A stretch of 64,000 bases of DNA, from the NCBI GenBank assembly GCA_020639195.1, contig JACKHB010000004.1:186001-250000 (forward strand), in the 5' to 3' direction. A program made the position numbers and the translations under genes. Below are positions 43,548 to 52,546 of the stretch, piece after piece; positions within the stretch are counted from its first letter, which is position 1; each line of letters begins with the position of its first letter. The stretch is from Phycisphaeraceae bacterium (GTDB taxonomy: Bacteria > Planctomycetota > Phycisphaerae > Phycisphaerales > UBA1924). A model generated the notes under the pieces. That model saw only the letters and a program-made list of their open reading frames with translations, did no database searches and had not been told where the DNA came from.

Positions 43548-45632
43548 ATGCACACACACGCCCTCGTCGCCGCCGCCCTGTGCGTCGCGCCCACGTTCTC
43601 CGCACCGGCTCTCTGTGATGACCTCACGATGGCCGAACGGATGGCCTGGCTCGAGCGCAGGCTCGATGAGGAGCGGGTGGAGCAGCACATCCCGGGCATG
43701 GCGATCGTCGTCGTCAAGGACGGCCAGATCGTGCTGGCCAAGGGATTCGGGCAGCGCGACATTGAGGCCGATCTGCCAGCGACTCCCGACACGTTGTTTG
43801 CGATCGGCTCGTCAACCAAGGCCATGACAAGCTTCCTGGTGGGGACACTGATCGACCAGGGCGAGATGGCGTGGGACGATCCGATCCAGAAGCATCTCCC
43901 GTGGTTCACGCTGGCAGACGCCGAGCGGGGCGCGACCATGACGGTGCGCGACGTGCTCTGCCACCGCACGGGGTACATGAGGCTGTCGCTTCTGTGGGCG
44001 GGCAACCTGCTGCCGCGCGAGCAGGTGCTGCGGCACGTCGCCGAGGCCGAGCCGGTCCTGCCGCTGGGACAGGGGTTCCTGTACAACAACGTGATGTACA
44101 TGAGCGCTGGCGCCGCGGCGGAGGCGGCCAGCGGGCAGACGTGGGAGACGCTGATTCGGGCCCGGATCCTCGGCCCGCTGGGAATGCAGAGAACCACTCC
44201 CGACGACTCGCTCATGCAGGCCGACGCGGACCACGCGACGGGGTATCAGTGGATGGAATCCTCGGAGTCGTGGAAGCGTCTGCCGATGCGCCGGCTGGAA
44301 GCGGTCGCGCCGGCGGGGGCGATCAACTCGAGCGTGCGGGAGATGTCCCATTGGATCACGCTGCTGCTGGACCGTGGCGAGCACGAGGGTGACCGGCTGA
44401 TTTCGGGCGAGCGGTTCGACGAGATGTGGGCGCCGACCAATCCCCTGGGCCCGACCCACAGCTATGGACTCGGCTGGTTCATCAGCGAATGGAATGGCCA
44501 CCGGGTCATTGATCACGGGGGCAACATCGACGGCTATGCCAGCACCGTGGCACTCCTTCCCGACGACGGCATCGGATTCGTGCTCCTACAGAACGTGTCG
44601 AGTTCGGTGCTCCAGGGCGCATCGCAAGCGGTGGTGTGGACCGCGCTCCTCGGAGACGAGGCGGACCTGAACGGGGGGAGCGTTGACGCTCCCGCCGGCG
44701 CCGCGATGACCGAAGAGGAGATGGCTCCGCTGCTGGGCCGCTATCACTCCAAGGAGATCGACACCGACCTCACGGTCCTGATCCAGGACGGGAAGCTGGC
44801 CTTGGACGTGCCGGGCCAGATGGTGTTCCCGCTGAAGTGGCCGAACGAGCAGGGCCGCTGGGTGTTCGAGCTGACCGACGAGATCGCCCTGCGGTTCAAT
44901 CGGGCCGAGGACGGTTCGATCACGTCCCTGACATCCTTCCAGGGTGGCATGGAGTTCGAATTGCCTCGCGTGGAGGCCAAGCCGCCGATCACACGTGAGG
45001 CGCTCGAATCGCTACGCAGAAAGATCGTTCCCGAGGGCGGCCCGCCGGCTCGATTGCGGATGCGCGGCACGCTGCACGCGGTCAATCAGGGCGTGCGGGG
45101 GACAACCTCGGTCGTCGCCGACGGCGAGCGATTCGTGTACGTCGTGGACTTTGGTGATCTCGGCCGCATCGCGATCGGATACGACGGCACCCGGGCGTGG
45201 ACCCGATCGGTGTTCGAGCCGGCGACCGAGTTGGATGAGGCCGAGGCCGAGCTGGTGCGCCTGCAGCACCCGCTGGCGTATTACCGCGACTGGGACGAGA
45301 TCTACACGGCTGTGGAGGTTCGGGCCGAGCGCGAGGTCGACGGCCGGCGGGCGTACGAGGTGGTGCTGACGCCCCACGCGGCGTCGCGCAGCATCGCGCT
45401 CATCGATGCCGAGACGGGCGCGCTCATCTCCGAGCAATTGGCCACGACGGGATCGGGCGGCATCCCGGTGCCGACGTCGTTTACGTACTTCGACCCGGTG
45501 GAAATCGGGGGCATCCTCTTGCCGCGGCGGGTGGAGTTTTCGAACGAGGGGATCGGGAGGACTGTGCTGGAGTTCACGAGCATCGAGACCGACATCGAGG
45601 TGAACGACGCGGACTTCGCGCCGCCGGAGTAA
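43548..45632 (+). CDS. Secreted beta-lactamase-fold protein with C-terminal domains
   Basis: A 694-residue exported protein with a signal peptide (about 1-22). The serine beta-lactamase/class C-like domain has SSTK at 88-91, YNN at 179-181 and HGG at 323-325, a complete set of catalytic motifs. Such proteins are usually esterases or D-peptidases, not resistance enzymes. A DUF3471-like segment (about 375-470) is followed by a C-terminal region (about 500-690) of LolA/lipoprotein-like beta strands (RGTTSVVADGERFVYVVDFG, RAYEVVLTP). ATG 43548 has GGAGG six bases upstream. It diverges from atpG, and the stop is 24 bases from the convergent MBL gene. Confidence 0.85.
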   Translation: MHTHALVAAALCVAPTFSAPALCDDLTMAERMAWLERRLDEERVEQHIPGMAIVVVKDGQIVLAKGFGQRDIEADLPATPDTLFAIGSSTKAMTSFLVGTLIDQGEMAWDDPIQKHLPWFTLADAERGATMTVRDVLCHRTGYMRLSLLWAGNLLPREQVLRHVAEAEPVLPLGQGFLYNNVMYMSAGAAAEAASGQTWETLIRARILGPLGMQRTTPDDSLMQADADHATGYQWMESSESWKRLPMRRLEAVAPAGAINSSVREMSHWITLLLDRGEHEGDRLISGERFDEMWAPTNPLGPTHSYGLGWFISEWNGHRVIDHGGNIDGYASTVALLPDDGIGFVLLQNVSSSVLQGASQAVVWTALLGDEADLNGGSVDAPAGAAMTEEEMAPLLGRYHSKEIDTDLTVLIQDGKLALDVPGQMVFPLKWPNEQGRWVFELTDEIALRFNRAEDGSITSLTSFQGGMEFELPRVEAKPPITREALESLRRKIVPEGGPPARLRMRGTLHAVNQGVRGTTSVVADGERFVYVVDFGDLGRIAIGYDGTRAWTRSVFEPATELDEAEAELVRLQHPLAYYRDWDEIYTAVEVRAEREVDGRRAYEVVLTPHAASRSIALIDAETGALISEQLATTGSGGIPVPTSFTYFDPVEIGGILLPRRVEFSNEGIGRTVLEFTSIETDIEVNDADFAPPE

Positions 45633-45656
45633 GGCCGCGGCAGCCGGCCAAGCACG

Positions 45657-46559
45657 CTATGAGATGGCGGGCGGCTCGTCGCAGAGTTCCGCGGCACTTG
45701 CGGGTCGGTCCACGGGGATGGGCAGCCCCGTCGCGCCGTCGAGGTCCAGGCCGTCGTGGGCCAGGCGGATCGAGGTCGGCAGCGTCGCGTTGGTTGCCTC
45801 GTGTGCCAGATCGTGGGCCATGTGCACGAACCAGGTCCGCTCGGCGCCGATTCGTTCGGCCACCGACACGGCCTGCTCGAGCGTGAAGTGCGTCGGATGC
45901 GCCCGGTGGCGGAGCGCATCGAGCACCAGGGTCTTGAGGCCTTGGAGCCGGGCCCACGACTCGGTGGGAATCGCCGAGACATCGGTGCAGTAGGCCAAAG
46001 GGAGGAGCCCAGCGCCGGCTTGCGCCGTGCGGTCGCTCGCGCCCTCGACGCGGAATCCCAGCACCGGCAGGCGGCCGTGGAGCAGCTGGACGGGCTCGAA
46101 CCGCAGGCCAAAGAGCTCGACGGCGGCGCCGGCGCGGATCTCGTGGGCGATGAGCGTCGCGACGAAGCTGTCGTTGATGTTCTGGGCCTTCTCGAAGATG
46201 TGCCGGTAGGTCGCGCGCAGGAACGCGAGGGTGTGAGAATCCCCGTAGATGTCGATGGGGGCGCGCATGACGGCGTTGAATCGGCGCACCTCGTCCAGAC
46301 CCCACGTGTGATCGACGTGGTTGTGGGTGAAGAGGATCGCATCGAGCCTTGCCAGACCCGCCTGCAACGCCTGGCGACGCAGGTCCGGACCGGCGTCGAC
46401 CAGGACAGCTCGGTCCTGGCCCCGGCCGTCGTCAAAGAGGAACGCCCCGCTGGTGCGAAGACGCGAGTCGCGCGGGTCGTCGGAGGTGCAGACGGCACAA
46501 GCGCAACCGATCGCCGGGATGCCCGAACTGGTGCCGGTGCCGAGGAAACGGAATCGCAC
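45657..46559 (-). CDS. MBL-fold metallohydrolase (PhnP-like)
   Basis: A 300-residue metallo-beta-lactamase-fold enzyme. It begins VRFRFLGTGTSSGIPAIGC, close to PhnP cyclic-phosphate diesterases, and keeps HNHVDH for the di-metal centre. The downstream AYCTDVSAIP and MAHDLAHEATN supply further ligands. The GTG 46559 start matches the family N-terminus; the longer upstream frame has no clear ribosome binding site. PhnP function requires a phosphonate operon, which is not seen here, so the substrate is open. Confidence 0.85.
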   Translation of the reverse strand: MRFRFLGTGTSSGIPAIGCACAVCTSDDPRDSRLRTSGAFLFDDGRGQDRAVLVDAGPDLRRQALQAGLARLDAILFTHNHVDHTWGLDEVRRFNAVMRAPIDIYGDSHTLAFLRATYRHIFEKAQNINDSFVATLIAHEIRAGAAVELFGLRFEPVQLLHGRLPVLGFRVEGASDRTAQAGAGLLPLAYCTDVSAIPTESWARLQGLKTLVLDALRHRAHPTHFTLEQAVSVAERIGAERTWFVHMAHDLAHEATNATLPTSIRLAHDGLDLDGATGLPIPVDRPASAAELCDEPPAIS

Positions 46560-46718
46560 GGAAGAGGGTAGGGAGACGCCCAGCGGCCTGCGGTCGTTCG
46601 CCGCTTCTCTTGACGTCGAAACGCCTTGGCCTCGGGCGGTATCGCGCAAGACTGCTGCGCACCGGGCCGGCGTCGACGTGTAGCGGAGTCACTGAGATTG
46701 ATCGAGCGAGTCTGGCGA

Positions 46719-47111
46719 TCAGCCGCCGTTCTTCTGAATGGCGTCGTTGACCGACTTGTGCCGCATCGCTTCGTTCTCGGCGAATCCCGAGTCGTCGAGC
46801 GTCGCACCACAGTACTTGCAACTGGCCGGATTACCGCCATGGCCGACGAACTCGAGATGCCTGTGGCACTCCGGGCAGACCGCGCAGGTCATGGTCTTGA
46901 GGTCCCCGCATTCGGGGCAGCGCGGCGGCCCATCGCGCGCTACGGCGCCCTTGTCGATGTCGAACTCCGCCCCGCAGGCGAGGCAGAGCATCGGCATGGA
47001 GGAACCGAGCCCTTCGGGATCGGGGCCGCCCGTGCGGTTGATGAAGATCGCCGCGGCGGCTCCCAACGCTCCCAGCGCCACGATCAACAAGACTACGTTC
47101 TTTGCGGACAT
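46719..47111 (-). CDS. Anchored zinc-ribbon protein
   Basis: A 130-residue protein. An N-terminal membrane helix (about 5-24) precedes a small domain with several CxxC pairs: CLAC, CPEC, CAVCPEC and CKYC, most likely one or two zinc ribbons. ATG 47111 lies three bases after the prepilin-type gene, so the two are co-transcribed. Similar pairs occur in planctomycete genomes. Function unknown. Confidence 0.7.
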   Translation of the reverse strand: MSAKNVVLLIVALGALGAAAAIFINRTGGPDPEGLGSSMPMLCLACGAEFDIDKGAVARDGPPRCPECGDLKTMTCAVCPECHRHLEFVGHGGNPASCKYCGATLDDSGFAENEAMRHKSVNDAIQKNGG

Positions 47112-47114
47112 GGG

Positions 47115-48056
47115 TTACCGATCTCCCGGGTGCCAGTATTGCTCCCAGGGCTTGCCATCGCTGTTCCACATCGCCCGTGCCGCGGGCTCGGGCTTGGTCA
47201 TCTCGAAGAAGGTCTTCAGTTCGACGTGACCATCGGTGAAGAGCACCTCGGACTGTCCGCCGTAGAGCAGGAGGTCGTCCAGGAGGCCCTGCGTGCCGTT
47301 GGTGTCGTTGTATGCGCGGTCGCGCCCGAGGTGGCGATCGCTGACGACGTTCCAGCGGTGACCCCGGCGCGACGGCTGGAGCCAGGGATCGTCGATCAGG
47401 TCCGGGGACGAGTCCGCGATGGCGATCATGTTGGACGGGAACTGAATCTCGTCGTGGCGAGGCTCGAAGATCCAGTAGTCGACCCTTCCGCGCGACGGAT
47501 CTTTCTGGTACTGGCGGACGATGTCGGGATTGTGGTGCTTGACGTGCTGGCCCAGCCCAAGGAACGGCTCGCCTCGCCTCGGGTCGGCGAGTTCGAGGAC
47601 GCCCGCCTCGTTGTAGCCGTAGGTGAAGAACGGCTCGCGCGGCAGGACCGGGATCTCGTCCTTGGCGTAGCCGTAGTGCTCCTGCTCCCACCCCGGACGT
47701 GTTCGCGACGGATCGATCTTGGAGACCCACTGGTATTCGCGCGGAGTCGCGGGACACCAGAACCCGAGTTCTTTGTCGGCCATGTAGTTGCGCAGGCGGC
47801 TCGGCCACACGTAGTAGTACGTCTCCAGTCCGCCGACCCCGACATACAGCTGCAGGTGGCCGCCCGGGTAGTAGTTGTCGTTGTCGCCGTGGTACCCCGC
47901 GAGGGCCTTGCCCATCTGCGACAGGTTATTCCCGCACTGAACGGCGATCGCCGATGCCCGCGCTCGCCCCAGGGCGGGCAGCAGGATGGCGATGAGCAGG
48001 GCGATGATCGCGATGACGACCAGCAGCTCGATCAGCGTGAACGCGCGGCGCACCAT
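47115..48056 (-). CDS. Prepilin-type N-terminal methylation domain protein
   Basis: A 313-residue protein that starts with MVRRAFTLIELLVVIAIIAL, the class III signal of type II pseudopilins, followed by a globular domain ending in SEVLFTDGHVELKTFFEM, which is the H/G-rich tail (FTDGHV) common in planctomycete DUF1559-type proteins. It is probably processed by a prepilin peptidase and could be a substrate or minor pseudopilin of the secretion system whose secretin is at 25737. ATG 48056 has GGGAG eight bases upstream; a GTG at 48086 is less likely. Confidence 0.85.
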   Translation of the reverse strand: MVRRAFTLIELLVVIAIIALLIAILLPALGRARASAIAVQCGNNLSQMGKALAGYHGDNDNYYPGGHLQLYVGVGGLETYYYVWPSRLRNYMADKELGFWCPATPREYQWVSKIDPSRTRPGWEQEHYGYAKDEIPVLPREPFFTYGYNEAGVLELADPRRGEPFLGLGQHVKHHNPDIVRQYQKDPSRGRVDYWIFEPRHDEIQFPSNMIAIADSSPDLIDDPWLQPSRRGHRWNVVSDRHLGRDRAYNDTNGTQGLLDDLLLYGGQSEVLFTDGHVELKTFFEMTKPEPAARAMWNSDGKPWEQYWHPGDR

Positions 48057-48263
48057 GGATTGTTCTCCCGCATTCGATATCGACACCGCCCCCCTCCGGC
48101 CTGGGCGGCTCGGCCACTACAGGGTACCGGCTCGTCAGGGACCCGTAAAGCGATTTCCGATCCATCGGTTTGGGAGGTGGAGGCTCGTGGGAAGATGCGG
48201 GGCGGCCGCCGCGCGTGTCCCGCGATACCAATCGCAAGCCAAATGGAAGCGCCGGTTCCGCGC

Positions 48264-50252
48264 CTAGGGCCGCCACTGCACGAAGCCCTCGATCGCCTGG
48301 TATTCGGGCAGGCCCAGGGCGTCGAACACTTCAGCGGTGGCCCGATTGCGGTCTTCGGCGCGTTCCCAGAACTCGCGCGCATCGCTCGGTCCCGGGAAGA
48401 GGGCCCGGTCCTTCTGGCTCTCGTGCTTGAAAATCGCCATTCGCTTGCGGTCCACCTCGCTCGGCGAAAGCGGCACCGCCATCTCAATCTCTTCCGGCGC
48501 CCATTCCTGCCACGCGCCGCGATACAGCCACAGCCGACAGCCCGGGGCCCAGTCGCACTCCCGGGCGCGCGCGAACCCGTCGAGGATCGCCCGGAGGCAG
48601 ACTCGGTGCGTGCCGTGCGGGTCGGACAGGTCGCCTGCCGCGTACATCTCGTGCGGTCGCACCTCCTCCATCAGAGCGAGCGTGCGCGCGATGTCCTCCT
48701 CGCCGAGCGGGCGTTTCTTGACCGCCCCGGTCTCGTAGAACGGCAGGTCGAGGAAGTGGATGCGATCGGGTGAGACGCCGGAGTACCTCGCCGCGGCACG
48801 CGCCTCTGTCCGCCGGATCAGCCCTTTGATGGTGCGGAGCTCCGCACTGTCGGGCTCTCCCGGCTGCTTGCGCTTGACGAACGCCTCGATGTCCTGCTCG
48901 AAACGGTCGGCCTGCTCGGCGCTGAACAGGCGCAGGGCGGAGGCGGCCTCGGAGATGAAGTCCACATGCCGCATGGCCGACTCGTCGAAGACGGCGATGT
49001 TGCCCGAGGTCTGGTACGCGACGTGGACCTCGTGGCCCTGATCGCAGAGGCGAATCAGCGTTCCGCCCATGGAGATGACGTCGTCGTCGGGGTGGGGGCT
49101 GAACACGAGAATGCGCTTCGGGAACACGTCCGCGCCGTTGTCGTCGCTGACGCCGCGCCCGGCGATGAACCGAGGCCGTCCCTGCTTCCCGCCCGGCCAG
49201 CCGGTGATGGTTCGATGCAGAGACTTGAAGACCTCGATATTGATGGCGTACGCGCCGCCGCGGGCCGTCACGAGGTCCTGAAGCCCGTGCTCGTTGTAGT
49301 CCTCGTCGGTGAGCTTGAGGACGGGCTTGCCGAGCGTCCGCGCCAGCCAGACGACGGCCTTGCGTGTGGTCTGTTCGTCCCAGGCCAGTCCGAACCGCTC
49401 GATGGGGCCCAGGCGCCAAGGCGTCTTGAATCGCGTGAGTTCCGCCGCGGCGGCGGGATCGAGCACGAACCGGGCGTCGTGGTGCTCCTGCAGAAAACTC
49501 GCGGCGACGCTCGGCGTGATCGGATCCTCAACGGCGCGGCGCACGATGGCGGCCTTGTGCTCGCCGAAGGCCAGGAGCACGACTCGCCTGGCGTCGAGGA
49601 TGGTCCCGACGCCCATGGTGATGGCCCGTCTGGGGACGTTCCACTCACCGAAGAAATCGCTCGCCGCGTCCATGCGCGTGACCTTGTCCAGCGTGATCAG
49701 GCGCGTGCGGCTCTCGCGGGCCGACCCCGGCTCGTTGAACCCCACGTGCCCGGTGCGCCCGATGCCCAGCAACTGGAGATCGATCCCGCCATGCTCGCGG
49801 ATGGCGCTCTCGTAGGCCTCACAATGCGCGGCGACCGCGTCGGATTCGACGGCGCCATCGGGGATGTGGACGTTCCCCGGATCGATGTCGAGTTCGTCGA
49901 ACAGGTTCTCCCGCATGAAGCGGTGGTACGACTGCAGGTGGCCCGGCGGCATCGGGTGGTACTCGTCGAGATTGAAGGTGACAACGTTGGCGAAGCTGAG
50001 CCCCTCGCGGCGCAGACGGATCAGCTCGGCGTAGACGCCAAGCGGAGTCGAACCAGTCGCCAGGCCCAGCACGCAGCGCTGGCCGGCTCGGGCCTTCTCC
50101 CTGATGAGCTCGGCGATCTCGGTGGCGACGGTCCGGGCGGCGTCGTTGGCGTCGGAGCACACCTGAACGGGCAGGCGCTCGGTCTCCACGGCTGGGCGAG
50201 GTCGGCCAGCGCGCCACTCGTGCCGGCCCGGCCTGGTCGGGTTCGCGCTCAC
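48264..50252 (-). CDS. NagB glucosamine-6-phosphate deaminase fused to LmbE/PIG-L deacetylase
   Basis: A 662-residue fusion. The N-terminal NagB-like domain (about 25-300) has LATGSTPLG (64-72), FNLDEYHPM (93-101) and GIGRTGHVGFNEPGS (163-177), a variant of the canonical GxGxDGHIAFNEP with threonine for aspartate. The C-terminal domain (about 380-650) has the LmbE/PIG-L zinc motif SPHPDDDVISMGGT near 385 and a DPHGTHR late motif. Similar fusions occur in Bacteroidota and planctomycetes. It likely handles amino-sugar phosphates, but the changed NagB motif makes deaminase activity uncertain. GTG 50252 has AGGAGGAG six bases before it. Confidence 0.88.
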   Translation of the reverse strand: MSANPTRPGRHEWRAGRPRPAVETERLPVQVCSDANDAARTVATEIAELIREKARAGQRCVLGLATGSTPLGVYAELIRLRREGLSFANVVTFNLDEYHPMPPGHLQSYHRFMRENLFDELDIDPGNVHIPDGAVESDAVAAHCEAYESAIREHGGIDLQLLGIGRTGHVGFNEPGSARESRTRLITLDKVTRMDAASDFFGEWNVPRRAITMGVGTILDARRVVLLAFGEHKAAIVRRAVEDPITPSVAASFLQEHHDARFVLDPAAAAELTRFKTPWRLGPIERFGLAWDEQTTRKAVVWLARTLGKPVLKLTDEDYNEHGLQDLVTARGGAYAINIEVFKSLHRTITGWPGGKQGRPRFIAGRGVSDDNGADVFPKRILVFSPHPDDDVISMGGTLIRLCDQGHEVHVAYQTSGNIAVFDESAMRHVDFISEAASALRLFSAEQADRFEQDIEAFVKRKQPGEPDSAELRTIKGLIRRTEARAAARYSGVSPDRIHFLDLPFYETGAVKKRPLGEEDIARTLALMEEVRPHEMYAAGDLSDPHGTHRVCLRAILDGFARARECDWAPGCRLWLYRGAWQEWAPEEIEMAVPLSPSEVDRKRMAIFKHESQKDRALFPGPSDAREFWERAEDRNRATAEVFDALGLPEYQAIEGFVQWRP

Positions 50253-50290
50253 GGGACGCTCCTCCTGAGTCGGATTGTTGGCGCGACGGA

Positions 50291-51601
50291 CTACTCCCCC
50301 CGATCGACGAGCCGCTGCAGCAGATCGCGCTCGGCCCGCTCGTAGCGCGCGAAGGCGTCGTTGAGCCGGTCGCTGAGCGCTCGCATGTCCTCGGGCGACA
50401 ATCCCGCGGGGATGACGCCCGAGGTGCTTGCCTCGATCGCCTCGCTCGCGGCGCGAAGATCAGAAACCGCCTCGGCGTAGGTGCGGGCCGAGTCGTAGAG
50501 CAACTCGTTCTCGAGTTCCTTGGTATTGGGCCGGATCAGCAGGCGCCACGGCTGCGCGCGGATCTCGGCCATGGCAAGCTTGAGCTGTCCGGTGGCGATT
50601 GCGGCGTTGGCCAGGCCGCGCCGCAGCGTGGGCAACTCCTGCGCAAGAAACGCGTCGACGCGGTCGAAGAGGCTTCCCCATTGGTCGATCTCTTCCTGGG
50701 CCGCGCTGGCCAGGCGCGTGTATTCGGGGATGGTGTCGCGATTGAGCGTTTCCGTCGCGTCCCGCACGTTGGCGACGATGTCGTCCACACCGGGCCGATT
50801 GGCATCGATCGCCTCCTGCACGCTGGTGATCACGCGCCGCCCGTCCTCCACGCCAGCGCGGGCCTCGCTGATCGCGCCGCGCAGCTCGTCCATGCCCGGC
50901 TGGAGGTCCTGCGAGAATCGCTCGGCATTGGCCAGCGTGCGATCGAAGGAACCAACCCACGGGTCCATCTGCTCCTGCAGGCGGGAGGTGATCTGGCGGA
51001 CGTCTGCGATCGCCCCGCGCACGTCCTCGATGGCGGGATCGAGCTGCGGGCCGACCCGATCGAGGATCTCGTTGGCCTTGAGGGTGGCGTCCTCCATGCC
51101 GCGAAGGATGCTGCTGACGCGGCGCCGCTCTTCGGGCCCGAACCCCGCCTGCGCGAGGAACGCGGGGGGGCTGAGCATGCCGGGAATGATGCCGCGCGCG
51201 GGCACCCTCGCGGCCCCGGAGCTCAGGCCGCCGACGCTGGCGAAGTTGATCGCGCTCAGGGAGCCCAGCAGGGGCATCTCGAGCATCGCGACGGTGTCGT
51301 CGTAGAGGGCCACGTCGGAGCGGATCCGGATCCTGACGTCCACACCGACGGCCCGGTCCGAACTCTCGGCGAAGCCGAACTCCACCTTGACGACCTTGCC
51401 GACGTCCTGGCCGCCGATGCGCACGGGCGCGCCCGGCTTGATGCCCGTCGCGCCGACCTCCAGAGGCAGTCTGACGACGTAGGGCGTCTGGCTCGCGAAG
51501 CTGATGTCGGAGAGCACGACGCTGATCACGATCCCGCCGAGCAGCGCGATCAGGAGAAAGAGGCCCGCCAGCACGTTGTTTCGACGAGATCCGCGGTGCA
51601 T
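50291..51601 (-). CDS. MlaD/MCE-family lipid transport protein
   Basis: A 436-residue protein with one N-terminal membrane helix (about 10-30) and an MCE domain (about 38-120: VRLPLEVGATGIKPGAPVRIGG, the typical substrate-tunnel strand). A long helical tail (about 150-420) includes repeated TRLASAAQEEID-like heptads and probably forms a periplasmic shaft. It sits last in the order membrane protein, ATPase, MCE protein. It starts at ATG 51601, nine bases after the ATPase stop. The MlaE permease that normally completes this system is absent from the operon. Confidence 0.9.
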   Translation of the reverse strand: MHRGSRRNNVLAGLFLLIALLGGIVISVVLSDISFASQTPYVVRLPLEVGATGIKPGAPVRIGGQDVGKVVKVEFGFAESSDRAVGVDVRIRIRSDVALYDDTVAMLEMPLLGSLSAINFASVGGLSSGAARVPARGIIPGMLSPPAFLAQAGFGPEERRRVSSILRGMEDATLKANEILDRVGPQLDPAIEDVRGAIADVRQITSRLQEQMDPWVGSFDRTLANAERFSQDLQPGMDELRGAISEARAGVEDGRRVITSVQEAIDANRPGVDDIVANVRDATETLNRDTIPEYTRLASAAQEEIDQWGSLFDRVDAFLAQELPTLRRGLANAAIATGQLKLAMAEIRAQPWRLLIRPNTKELENELLYDSARTYAEAVSDLRAASEAIEASTSGVIPAGLSPEDMRALSDRLNDAFARYERAERDLLQRLVDRGE

Positions 51602-51610
51602 GCTTTCCTC

Positions 51611-52546
51611 TTACGAACGCGTCGGCTCGACGCTGGGCGTTGTCGTGATGCGGACGGCTCCGAACAGAGCCTCCTCGAAGCCCCGAAGCTCGCGTCGCTC
51701 GGCGAGAGGCCCTTCCGCGTCGCCCCGCAGGAACTGTCGGATCAGGCGCTCGTTCTCGTCCAGTCCCGAGAGGGCGTTCTCAGGAGTGTCTCGCAATCGC
51801 TCGTACTCGGCGCGCGGACCGATGCGGATCATCCGCCCGCGATCGAGCATCGCCATCCGGTCGGCGATCGTAAAGGCCGAGTCCATCTCGTGCGTGACGA
51901 CGATGCTGGTGACCCCGAGCTTGCGGCTGAGGTTCAGGATCAGGCGATCGATCTGGGCGCTGGTCACCGGGTCGAGGCCCGCGCTGGGCTCGTCGTAGAA
52001 CAGCAAGGCCGGGTCCAGCGCGAGCGCCCTGGCCAGCCCGGCCCGCTTCTTCATCCCGCCGGATATTTGTGAGGGAAGCTTGTCGGCGTGCTCTCGCAGT
52101 CCGACCAGTTCGAGCTTGATCATCACCTGGATGTCGATGATCTCGGGATCCAGGTCGGTGTGCTCCTGCAGCGGCAGGGCGACGTTCTCGGCAAGCGTCA
52201 TGGAGTTGAACAGGGCGCCGGACTGGAACAGGATGCCGAACTGCTTGCGGACCGAATTCAGGCCGGCTTCATCCAGATCGCAGACGTTCCGCCCAAACAG
52301 CTCGATACGGCCCGCATCGGGACGGAGCGAGCCGATCATGAGCCGCAGCAGCGTGCTCTTGCCCGAGCCCGAGCCCCCCATGACCACCATCGTCTCCCCG
52401 CGATGCACGTCCAGCGAGATCCCGTCGAGCACCGTCTGCTCGCCGAAGCGCTTGACAACGCCCGAGACATGGACCACCGGCGGTTTCTGGCCCTGCTGCT
52501 CCACGCGCGGAGAATAGTGCGAACGGCGGCCTCCCGCGCTCTTCAC
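51611..52546 (-). CDS. ABC transporter ATPase, MlaF-like
   Basis: A 311-residue ABC ATPase. Walker A GGSGSGKST is at 57-65, the signature QISGGMKKRAGLARAL near 160 and Walker B LLFYDEPSAGLDP near 180. LSQISGGMKKR is the MlaF/Ttg2A type, which imports or exports lipids with MCE proteins. GTG 52546 overlaps the stop of the upstream membrane protein as GTGA; a later GTG at 52504 would start nearer the domain but lacks coupling. C-terminal extension of about 50 residues beyond the domain. Confidence 0.92.
   Translation of the reverse strand: MKSAGGRRSHYSPRVEQQGQKPPVVHVSGVVKRFGEQTVLDGISLDVHRGETMVVMGGSGSGKSTLLRLMIGSLRPDAGRIELFGRNVCDLDEAGLNSVRKQFGILFQSGALFNSMTLAENVALPLQEHTDLDPEIIDIQVMIKLELVGLREHADKLPSQISGGMKKRAGLARALALDPALLFYDEPSAGLDPVTSAQIDRLILNLSRKLGVTSIVVTHEMDSAFTIADRMAMLDRGRMIRIGPRAEYERLRDTPENALSGLDENERLIRQFLRGDAEGPLAERRELRGFEEALFGAVRITTTPSVEPTRS

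Noticed and set aside
43548..45632. Antibiotic-resistance beta-lactamase
   Set aside because: The fold and SxxK, YxN and HxG motifs match, but so do many esterases and peptidases; the size and fused C-terminal domains do not suggest a resistance enzyme.
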